Assembly: GCF_017873715.1 (NCBI RefSeq)
Contig: NZ_JAGGKM010000003.1
Location: 124,001-188,000 of the forward strand
Source of the DNA: Cytobacillus luteolus
Lineage (GTDB): Bacteria > Bacillota > Bacilli > Bacillales > Bacillaceae_L
Direction: 5' to 3'
Length of the DNA stretch: 64,000 nt
A model generated the notes under the pieces. It was not told the origin of the DNA and did not search any database. It was given only the letters and a program-made list of their open reading frames with translations. Positions 57,308-64,000 of the stretch are shown one piece after another. The position numbers and the translations under genes were made by a program. The first letter of the stretch is position 1, and each line of letters begins with the position of its first letter.

Positions 57308-57953
57308 GCTTAAATATTGTGGAAATAAATCGCTAACTGATTTACAAGTAGCTTGTAATAGTAACGCAGATTATATTGGCGTTATTTTTGCAGAAAGCAA
57401 AAGAAAAGTTTATGCAGAAGATCTGTCTCGGTGGTTAGTACAAGTAGACCTTCAAACAAAAGAGCTGGTAGGTGTATTCGTTAATGGAACAGCAGATGAA
57501 ATAGCAAATGTAGTTTCTAGGGTTCCCTTATCTATTATTCAGTGTCATGGTACTGAAAGTGCTGAACAACTTATTGAAATTAAATCAATTATAAATTTAC
57601 CAATATGGAAAGCTATCCATCATTCAGATGATGCCCTCGAGGTTATGCGTAGTTTGCGAGGTATTGTTGATGGATTCGTTATAGATAGTAAAGTAAAAGG
57701 CATGTGGGGCGGAACAGGTATTACTTTTGATTGGAATAGAGTAGGAGATTACATGCTTGAAGCCGATTCACAAGGTGTCCCTTGTTTTATCGCAGGAGGA
57801 ATAACACCGCAGAATATATCTACTTTATTACAATTTCATCCTAATGGGATTGACCTTTCTAGTGGGATAGAGGTGGATGGGATTAAAAATAAACAACTGG
57901 TTAGAGAATTAGAAGAAAGGTTGGGATTGTATGAAGCAAGTTCCAGATCATAG
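57294..57953 (+). CDS. trpF: Phosphoribosylanthranilate isomerase
   Basis: TrpF converts PRA to CdRP. It is a small TIM barrel with the catalytic Cys in [53 protein letters not shown] and [11 protein letters not shown]. The start lies inside trpC; ATG 57294 has GGAG 9 bases upstream and an adjacent ATG at 57297 is equally possible. The length is 219 residues. It overlaps trpB by 23 bp. Confidence 0.94.
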   Translation: MMKVRLKYCGNKSLTDLQVACNSNADYIGVIFAESKRKVYAEDLSRWLVQVDLQTKELVGVFVNGTADEIANVVSRVPLSIIQCHGTESAEQLIEIKSIINLPIWKAIHHSDDALEVMRSLRGIVDGFVIDSKVKGMWGGTGITFDWNRVGDYMLEADSQGVPCFIAGGITPQNISTLLQFHPNGIDLSSGIEVDGIKNKQLVRELEERLGLYEASSRS

Positions 57954-59160
57954 AGGAAGGTTTGGCGATTTTGGAGGGAAATTTGTACCAGAAACATTAA
58001 TGCAACCATTAGAAGAGATTGAACAAGCACTAGATGAAGCGTTAAAGGATCCCTCATTTTCAATAGATTATCACGCAATATTGAAAGAATACTCAGGAAG
58101 ACCTACGGCATTAACCTATGCCGAAAATATCACCAAGAAACTTGGTGGTGCGAAAATTTTCCTAAAGCGAGAGGATCTAAATCATACAGGTGCACACAAA
58201 ATCAATAATGCTATAGGTCAGGCTCTTTTAGCTAAGAGGATGGGAAAGAATAAAATAATAGCCGAGACTGGGGCAGGTCAGCATGGAGTGGCTGCTGCAA
58301 CAGTTGCTGCAAGATTTGGATTGGAATGTAAGGTTTTTATGGGAGAAGAAGATATAAAAAGGCAACAATTAAATGTTTTTCGTATGGAGTTATTAGGAGC
58401 AAAGGTTGAGCCTGTTACTAGTGGAAGTAAAACATTAAAGGATGCCACTAATGAGGCAATACGATATTGGGTTCAACATTGTCATGATCATTTTTACATG
58501 ATTGGTTCTGTAGTTGGGCCTCATCCTTATCCAAAAATGGTTCGTGATTTCCAACGGATTATAGGTGATGAGGCTAAAAGACAATTTCTTGCTAGAGAGG
58601 GAAATCCACCTACAGCTGTGGTTGCTTGTGTAGGGGGAGGAAGTAATGCAATTGGAATGTTTTATCCTTTTATACAGGACGATGTGAAACTAATCGGAGT
58701 TGAAGCAGCAGGAAAAGGTATTTCGACAAACCAGCATGCCGCAACCATTACGAAAGGAACAAAAGGAATTATCCATGGTTCATTAACTTACTTACTACAG
58801 GATGAGAGTGGTCAAATAATTGAGCCGTATTCCATTTCTGCAGGACTAGATTATCCCGGGGTAGGTCCTGAACACTCATATTTAGCAAGTATAGGTAGAG
58901 TGCAGTATGAAAGTATTACAGATGGCGAGGCACTTGAAGCTCTGCAGTTACTGGCGAGAGAAGAGGGTATTATTCCTGCCATTGAATCTGCTCATGCTTT
59001 AGCAAAGGCCTTTCAACTGGCTAAGAAAATGGATTCAAAGGAGACGATTCTTGTTTGCCTTTCGGGTAGAGGTGACAAAGATGTTTATTCACTAGTTGAA
59101 CATTTGAAGGGGGGCGAAGGAATTGAGTCAAACCTATTATCAGAAACAATCCATGCATAA
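57931..59160 (+). CDS. trpB: Tryptophan synthase beta subunit
   Basis: TrpB condenses indole with serine using PLP. The N-terminal [16 protein letters not shown], the PLP-lysine block [24 protein letters not shown], the phosphate-binding loop [12 protein letters not shown] and the [10 protein letters not shown] region are all present. The length is 409 residues. It overlaps trpF upstream, with GAAAGGTTGGG before the start, and overlaps trpA by 38 bp. Confidence 0.97.
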   Translation: MKQVPDHRGRFGDFGGKFVPETLMQPLEEIEQALDEALKDPSFSIDYHAILKEYSGRPTALTYAENITKKLGGAKIFLKREDLNHTGAHKINNAIGQALLAKRMGKNKIIAETGAGQHGVAAATVAARFGLECKVFMGEEDIKRQQLNVFRMELLGAKVEPVTSGSKTLKDATNEAIRYWVQHCHDHFYMIGSVVGPHPYPKMVRDFQRIIGDEAKRQFLAREGNPPTAVVACVGGGSNAIGMFYPFIQDDVKLIGVEAAGKGISTNQHAATITKGTKGIIHGSLTYLLQDESGQIIEPYSISAGLDYPGVGPEHSYLASIGRVQYESITDGEALEALQLLAREEGIIPAIESAHALAKAFQLAKKMDSKETILVCLSGRGDKDVYSLVEHLKGGEGIESNLLSETIHA

Positions 59161-59941
59161 AAATATGTTTATACCATTCATAGTAGCAGGCGACCCAACA
59201 CCAGATGCTACCATTGATCTTGCATTATCATTGCAAGAAGTAGGAGCTGATGTTATTGAAATCGGTATACCTTATTCGGATCCACTTGCGGACGGCCCTG
59301 TTATTCAAAGAGCGGCGGCAAGATCATTGAAGAATGGAACTACTTTAAGGAGCTCGCTCGAATTAATCGGAAAAATGAGAAAAAAAGGGCTTAAAATTCC
59401 TGTTGTAGTCTTTACGTATTTCAATCCTGTGCTACAATTAGGAGAAGAATCCTTTTTCGCTTTAGCGCAAGAAAATAAAGTGGATGGCTTATTAATACCA
59501 GACCTACCTTTTGAAGAAAGTGAAGACCTTCGTCATGCATGCAGGGAGAACGGAATCGAATTCATATCAATGGTTGCACCAACTTCGATTAGCCGTATTG
59601 AGAAAATAGCAACAGGCGCGCAGGGCTTCCTTTATTGTGTTTCTTCTCTAGGTGTGACTGGAGTAAGGGAAAGTTTAAATACCGAAGTATATTCCTTCTT
59701 AACTCAGGTTAAAAGGTTCAGTAAAGTACCTGTAGTGGTTGGTTTTGGGATTTCAACTGATTCCCAAGTGGAAGCTTTAAAAGACCATTGTGAAGGGATC
59801 GTTATTGGTAGTGCGATTGTGAACAAAATTGAGATGCTCGAAAGTAGATTACTACATGAAGACACAAGAAAAGAGGCCCTTGAGGAGTTCAGTAGTTATA
59901 TCGGCTCGATCATTTCACCTATTACTCGTTTAGGGGTGTAA
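59123..59941 (+). CDS. trpA: Tryptophan synthase alpha subunit
   Basis: TrpA cleaves indole-3-glycerol phosphate to indole and glyceraldehyde 3-phosphate. It is a TIM barrel with [37 protein letters not shown] containing the catalytic Glu and Asp, and [13 protein letters not shown]. The TTG at 59123 has GGGGGGCGAAGGA upstream inside trpB; the ATG at 59153 would remove ten residues and remains possible. The length is 272 residues from the TTG. Confidence 0.94.
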   Translation: MSQTYYQKQSMHKNMFIPFIVAGDPTPDATIDLALSLQEVGADVIEIGIPYSDPLADGPVIQRAAARSLKNGTTLRSSLELIGKMRKKGLKIPVVVFTYFNPVLQLGEESFFALAQENKVDGLLIPDLPFEESEDLRHACRENGIEFISMVAPTSISRIEKIATGAQGFLYCVSSLGVTGVRESLNTEVYSFLTQVKRFSKVPVVVGFGISTDSQVEALKDHCEGIVIGSAIVNKIEMLESRLLHEDTRKEALEEFSSYIGSIISPITRLGV

Positions 59942-59949
59942 CTTCAAAG

Positions 59950-61050
59950 ATGAAAGTGAAAAATCAGTTATTACAGTTAAAGCCTTACCTGCCTGGAAAA
60001 TCAGTTGATGCAGTTAAAAAGGAATACGGCTTAGAAAAAATTACGAAGCTTGCATCAAATGAGAATCCTTTTGGAACCTCTGAAAAAGCAAAAATGGCTA
60101 TATTTAATTGCGTTGATTCTCTCGTATCATATCCAGATGGGTATTCAACAAATGTTAGGGAAAAAGTTGCAAAGCATTTAGGTGTTGATGAATCACAGAT
60201 TATCTTCGGTAATGGTTCAGACGAAGTTATTCAAATCATTTGTCGATCGTACTTATCTGCTGGGAAAAATACAGTTTCAGCTTGGCCTACATTTTCGCAA
60301 TATCGTCACAATGCAATTATTGAGGGAGCGGAGGTGCGTGAGGTGCCGCTGCAAAATGGTAAACATGACTTAGAAGGTATGCTTGCCTCAGTAGATAACG
60401 ACACAAGCGTTGTTTGGGTGTGCAATCCCAACAACCCTTCCGGAACTTATGTAAATAATCAGGAACTTGTATCATTTTTAGATAAGATACCAAGTCATGT
60501 ATTAGTTGTAATAGATGAGGCTTACTTTGAATATGTAACAGCAGAAGATTATCCAGAAACGATAAAGCTTTTAAAAAATTATCGTAATTTAATCATATTG
60601 AGAACCTTCTCGAAAGCTTATGGATTAGCGGCATTAAGGATTGGCTATGGTGTTGCTAGCAGTCAACTGATAAAAGAAATAGAACCAGCACGAGAGCCCT
60701 TTAATAATAATAAACTAGCACAAGCTGCAGCGGCTGCTGCAATGGAAGATCAAGAGTTTATCCTTGACTGTAAACGAAAAAACAAAGAGGGCTTAGAACA
60801 ATATTATGCTTTTTGTTCAAAACATAATCTTTCCTATTATAAGTCTGAGGGGAATTTTATCTTAATTGATTTTAATAGACAAGGCGATGAAGTGTTTCAG
60901 TACTTATTAGAAAGAGGCTATATTGTTAGGTCAGGAAATGCTCTAGGTTTTCCGACTGCAATTAGAATTACAATAGGTACACAAGAACAAAATGAAGGAA
61001 TTATTAGCACATTAACAGAGATGCTTGAAGAAAATAATGTAGTTTGTTAA
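59950..61050 (+). CDS. hisC: Histidinol-phosphate / aromatic aminotransferase
   Basis: HisC is a PLP aminotransferase that acts in histidine synthesis and, in B. subtilis, also transaminates prephenate-derived keto acids for tyrosine and phenylalanine. The blocks are [38 protein letters not shown], and the PLP-lysine [17 protein letters not shown]. The length is 366 residues. In B. subtilis it is followed by tyrA; here a strong terminator follows instead, so hisC ends the trp transcript. Confidence 0.95.
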   Translation: MKVKNQLLQLKPYLPGKSVDAVKKEYGLEKITKLASNENPFGTSEKAKMAIFNCVDSLVSYPDGYSTNVREKVAKHLGVDESQIIFGNGSDEVIQIICRSYLSAGKNTVSAWPTFSQYRHNAIIEGAEVREVPLQNGKHDLEGMLASVDNDTSVVWVCNPNNPSGTYVNNQELVSFLDKIPSHVLVVIDEAYFEYVTAEDYPETIKLLKNYRNLIILRTFSKAYGLAALRIGYGVASSQLIKEIEPAREPFNNNKLAQAAAAAAMEDQEFILDCKRKNKEGLEQYYAFCSKHNLSYYKSEGNFILIDFNRQGDEVFQYLLERGYIVRSGNALGFPTAIRITIGTQEQNEGIISTLTEMLEENNVVC

Positions 61051-61063
61051 TTTTATCATAAAG

Positions 61064-61106
61064 AGACGAGACTCTTTCTATTTAAATAAGGGTACTCGTC
61101 TTTTTC
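61064..61106 (+). terminator. Terminator after hisC
   Basis: AGACGAG pairs with CTCGTCT, and the stem continues inside with ACTCTT/AAGGGT around a 12-base loop. A run of five T follows. It sits where tyrA would be expected. Confidence 0.9.
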
Positions 61107-61127
61107 TAAATCTTAGGGGTGATACAT

Positions 61128-62420
61128 ATGCAAACAAAGCAATTACATACAAAAGTAAACAAACTTACTGGGGTGTTAACAATACCCGGAGATAAATCAA
61201 TTTCACATCGAGCAGTTATGTTTGGTTCGATTGCAAAAGGTAAAACAACAGTCTTAAATTTTTTAGAAGGTGAAGATTGTTTAAGTACAATTGATTGTTT
61301 TCGAAAAATGGGAGTCGATATCTCAAAGGAGTCTGATTCTGTTGTAATAAATGGACGAGGGTTTGAGGGACTTCAGGAACCAACTGAGATTTTGAATGTA
61401 GGTAATTCAGGTACAACTACTAGACTTCTTCTAGGAATGTTAGCGGGAACCCCCTTCCATAGTTGCCTTATTGGAGATGAATCGATCGCGAAAAGGCCAA
61501 TGAAGAGAGTTACTAATCCACTACGCGATATGGGTGCTTTTATAGATGGACGAGAGGATGGAAATTATACCCCTATTTCTATTAGAGGAGGAACGTTAAA
61601 GCCTATTCGATACAACTCTCCGGTTGCAAGTGCCCAGGTAAAATCGGCTATTCTTTTAGCTGGGTTACAATGTGAAGGGACAACTTCAGTTACCGAACCA
61701 CACAAAAGCAGAGACCATACAGAAAGAATGCTTCGAGCCTTTGGTGGAGAAGTTGAGGAAAATGGGTTAACTTGTTCTATAAACGGAGGCCAACAACTTC
61801 GTGGGATTAACATACATGTACCAGGCGATATTTCTTCTGCAGCCTTTTTTCTAGTTGCTGGTGCGATTGTTCCTAATAGCTCAATAACCTTACATAGAGT
61901 GGGTTTAAATCCAACGAGAACAGGGATTATTGATGTATTGAAAGAGATGGGTGCAGATTTAACGATTGAGAATGAACAAATCGAGCATTTTGAACCAGTT
62001 GGAGATATCAATATAAAAACTTCGTCCTTAAAGGGAATTGAAATTTCAGGTGATATTATACCAAGATTGATAGATGAAATACCTATTATTGCTCTACTAG
62101 CTACACAAGCATCAGGGGACACAATTATAAAAGATGCTAGTGAACTAAAAGTTAAGGAAACAAACCGAATAGATACAGTGGTAACAGAGTTGAAGAAGTT
62201 AGGCGCTTCAATTGAATCAACAGACGATGGAATGATAATACACGGTCAAACAGGAAAATTAACAGGGACTACAGTTGATAGCTACGGAGACCATCGAATA
62301 GGCATGATGCTAGCAATAGCTGCCTGCATTGCAGAAGGACAAATGACCCTAAAAGACCCCGACGCAATTGCAGTATCCTACCCAATGTTTTTTGAACACT
62401 TAAATTCATTAATTGATTAA
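61128..62420 (+). CDS. aroE: 5-enolpyruvylshikimate-3-phosphate synthase
   Basis: The enzyme (AroA in E. coli) joins shikimate 3-phosphate to PEP. Signatures are [54 protein letters not shown], and RVKETNRI-like [35 protein letters not shown] also matches. The N-terminal GNSGTT block looks like the class seen in Bacillus. The ATG at 61128 has AGGGGTGAT upstream; a GTG three codons earlier overlaps that site. The length is 430 residues. It is separated from hisC by a terminator and must be transcribed by read-through or from a short local promoter. Confidence 0.96.
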   Translation: MQTKQLHTKVNKLTGVLTIPGDKSISHRAVMFGSIAKGKTTVLNFLEGEDCLSTIDCFRKMGVDISKESDSVVINGRGFEGLQEPTEILNVGNSGTTTRLLLGMLAGTPFHSCLIGDESIAKRPMKRVTNPLRDMGAFIDGREDGNYTPISIRGGTLKPIRYNSPVASAQVKSAILLAGLQCEGTTSVTEPHKSRDHTERMLRAFGGEVEENGLTCSINGGQQLRGINIHVPGDISSAAFFLVAGAIVPNSSITLHRVGLNPTRTGIIDVLKEMGADLTIENEQIEHFEPVGDINIKTSSLKGIEISGDIIPRLIDEIPIIALLATQASGDTIIKDASELKVKETNRIDTVVTELKKLGASIESTDDGMIIHGQTGKLTGTTVDSYGDHRIGMMLAIAACIAEGQMTLKDPDAIAVSYPMFFEHLNSLID

Positions 62421-62425
62421 ATGAT

Positions 62426-62456
62426 AGGACCGTTCTATTTGGACGGTTCTTTTTGA
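62426..62456 (+). terminator. Terminator of aroE
   Basis: AGGACCGT pairs with ACGGTTCT and is followed by TTTT. Confidence 0.83.
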
Positions 62457-62502
62457 TTAGCTTTCTACATACTTAAAAGGTTGTAACTAAAATTAAAACA
62501 AG

Positions 62503-62633
62503 AGTGGATTGGAGCGGAAGGCACTTGACTCCTGCGGGAGATAGAGGAAAGGTCGAGACCCCACAGGCAAAGCCGAGGAGGCTCGACTTCCTCCCCGCGG
62601 AAAGCAAGTGCCTGCAGCGCAAAGGAACGGTCA
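62503..62633 (+). repeat. Structured intergenic repeat, copy J
   Basis: This is a full copy without insert, the most compact one. The outer stem is GGCACTTG/CAAGTGCC and the inner stems are CTGCGGG/CCCGCGG, GAGGAA/TTCCTC and TCGAG/CTCGA. The small hairpin is reduced to GGC-AAA-GCC. Flanks are GTGGATTGGAGCGGAA and GGAACGGTCAA. Confidence 0.9.
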
Positions 62634-62773
62634 AGATTCAAATTGAATAACAATTACTTTTCTTAAAAGATTTACCCTTTCTCATGATTCTACTCATAGA
62701 ACCTATTTCTCTGTCATAGCTTGTCTTAAGGAGTTTATTTGACCTTACTAAGAGCGACAAAGGGGGAGGAACT

Positions 62774-63685
62774 ATGGCATATATAATTGACCGGGCAAAT
62801 GTACTGAAAGAGAACGGGATCATGAAATGTTCAATACTTGTTAAGCAGAATCGCATAGACTACATACAATCGAATTTGGATCGATTAACCTATACTAAGA
62901 TGGATGCAACTAACTATATAATGACACCTGGACATGTAATGATTGATTATTCCCTTTGTGAAGCCAACAAGCCTTTTACACAATTTAAACAAGAAATGAC
63001 AAATCAATATTTATCAAAAGGTTGTACGACGCTTTTAACAGTCTGCGATGTTAAACATGAGCGTGACCTCTCGAAGAACCTGGAAGCGGCGAAACATCGT
63101 CTATTAAACAGTCCCATTGATTATTATATGGGAATAAAAATTCCTCTTAAAATTATGACCCCAACATTAATTAGAACCTGTAAAAGAAAAGGTATTTCAC
63201 TAGTCGTTGTAGAAATAGAAGATGAAGATCTTTATCAAATTCCGTGGGGTTGGATAAGAGATGCTCTCTATTCTTATGCCGTTCCAATTGTCCCGAAATG
63301 GATTCAAACTGAAAAATCCACTTTCAGGAGAGATCGCCACATAAAAGAATGGAAAGAAGTCACAGAAGACAATAATATTCCAACTATACTGACCATTCCA
63401 GAAGATAATCAGCCTTTATCGTTGAATGCTTTAAGAAAAATAGGTATTTACCCAGATAAAGGTGATATAAGAATAGGCGGGGAACTTGACTATAATTTTT
63501 ACAACATAGAGCAGCTAGGCTCATCAGTTGATGAAATGCCCCTACTAGATTATCATAATCTTAACCCTATTATTACAATGCACAAAGGTGAATTTTTAAA
63601 GGTCGATAATCGTCTAATATATAGACCAGGCTTTGGGAATGGATGTAAAGTAAAATTACCTGGATATTTTGCATCTTCCTTTTAA
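62774..63685 (+). CDS. Protein of unknown function, possible degenerate amidohydrolase
   Basis: I do not recognise this 303-residue protein with confidence. Its layout recalls metal-dependent amidohydrolases such as N-acetylglucosamine-6-phosphate deacetylase. A short N-terminal part leads into MTPGHVMIDYSL where active enzymes have PGxIDxHxH, followed by YLSKGCTTLLTV, and near the end SLNALRKIGIYPDKGDIRIGGELDYN, like the conserved C-terminal return to the small domain. The metal-binding His pair is missing, so it is probably not an active hydrolase of this type. AAGGGGGAGGAAC precedes the ATG. It lies between aroE and ypiA, where B. subtilis has no gene. Confidence 0.75.
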   Translation: MAYIIDRANVLKENGIMKCSILVKQNRIDYIQSNLDRLTYTKMDATNYIMTPGHVMIDYSLCEANKPFTQFKQEMTNQYLSKGCTTLLTVCDVKHERDLSKNLEAAKHRLLNSPIDYYMGIKIPLKIMTPTLIRTCKRKGISLVVVEIEDEDLYQIPWGWIRDALYSYAVPIVPKWIQTEKSTFRRDRHIKEWKEVTEDNNIPTILTIPEDNQPLSLNALRKIGIYPDKGDIRIGGELDYNFYNIEQLGSSVDEMPLLDYHNLNPIITMHKGEFLKVDNRLIYRPGFGNGCKVKLPGYFASSF

Positions 63686-63706
63686 GCAACTAAAGGAGAC
63701 TAGTAA

Positions 63707-64000
63707 ATGAATAACTTAGATGTAGCAATTGATTTAGTAGATAACGGTGAAATTGAAAAAGGACTTGAAAGCCTCGATGAAATTCTAAAAAGTTGTGATG
63801 ATCAGGAAAAATATATAATTGCAGAACATTTCTATAGATGGGGTTTTCTAGAGAGAGCAAAAAAAATAGTTGAAATTCTTCACGAATTTTACCCAGATGA
63901 GAGTGAGTTAACCCTACTTTTAGCTGATATCTTAATTGATCTGGACGAGGAAGAAGATGCAATTGAAGCATTAAACTTAATATCTGAAGATGATCCTTCT
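63707..64000 (+). CDS. ypiA: TPR-repeat protein YpiA, N-terminal part
   Basis: The gene runs off the window end; 98 codons are present. The peptide MNNLDVAIDLVDNGEIEKGLESLDEILKSCDDQEKYIIAEHFYRWGFLERAKKIVEILHEFYPDESELTLLLADILIDLDEEEDAIEALNLI is acidic and made of helical TPR-like units. Position directly after the aroE region matches B. subtilis ypiA, a TPR protein of unknown function. TAAAGGAGAC precedes the ATG, 21 bases after the previous gene, so the two may be co-transcribed. Confidence 0.88.
   Translation, partial: MNNLDVAIDLVDNGEIEKGLESLDEILKSCDDQEKYIIAEHFYRWGFLERAKKIVEILHEFYPDESELTLLLADILIDLDEEEDAIEALNLISEDDPS

Overview
The window is low-GC DNA from an endospore-forming member of the Bacillaceae. 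Gene order follows the Bacillus subtilis chromosome closely: dacB-spmAB-rluB-resABCDE-sigX-rsiX, then serA/fer/ypbB-recQ-ypbDE, ypbG-ypbH-gudB-ypdA, prsW-sleB-ypeB-ypfAB-cmk-ypfD-fni, yphAB-der-gpsA-yphEF-spoIVA-hbs-mtrAB-hepS-menG-hepT-ndk-cheR, and the aromatic supraoperon aroFBH-trpEDCFBA-hisC-aroE. There are no rRNA or tRNA genes, insertion sequences, prophage genes or CRISPR arrays. The species cannot be fixed from this window, but it is not B. subtilis: some genes are missing, moved or added.

Layout. Positions 1-2.6 kb hold a superoxide dismutase tail and the mother-cell cortex operon dacB-spmA-spmB. 2.9-11.9 kb holds an rRNA pseudouridine synthase, the cytochrome c maturation and redox-sensing res cluster, and the ECF sigma factor SigX with its anti-sigma factor. 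12-16.4 kb holds an M23/LysM peptidase, a PHP phosphatase, serA and ferredoxin. 16.7-23.8 kb is the ypb cluster, with an inverted cotJABC spore-coat cassette inside it. 24-36 kb holds glutamate dehydrogenase, bacillithiol-disulfide reductase, asparaginase, the germination pair sleB-ypeB, a c-di-GMP receptor, and cmk-plsC-ypfD-fni. 36-44 kb holds yphA, the YIEGIA pair, der, gpsA, yphE, a yphF interrupted by a stop codon, and spoIVA. 44.8-50.8 kb holds HU, the folE-TRAP pair, menaquinone side-chain and ring-methylation genes, ndk and cheR. 51-64 kb is the aromatic supraoperon, a possible degenerate amidohydrolase and the start of ypiA.

How the genes connect. MtrB (TRAP) is encoded about 8 kb upstream of its likely target, the trpE leader. 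That leader carries an array of UAG/GAG triplets, an intrinsic terminator and a hairpin that can cover the trpE ribosome-binding site. Chorismate from aroF feeds the trp genes and menaquinone synthesis, and menaquinone supports the respiratory system sensed by ResDE. Sporulation and germination genes (dacB, spmAB, cotJ, prsW, sleB, ypeB, yphB, spoIVA) recur across the window.

The main structure not explained by genes is a family of about ten intergenic repeats of roughly 120-185 bp, present in both orientations. They fold into one long imperfect hairpin. Base changes between copies compensate each other across the stems, which points to selection on, or coupled inheritance of, the paired structure. 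Other notable points are the nonsense codon in yphF, loss of tyrA from between hisC and aroE, a glutamine-rich tandem-repeat linker in SleB, a perfect cre upstream of gudB, and an 800-bp gene-free stretch after gpsA that contains an isolated strong terminator.
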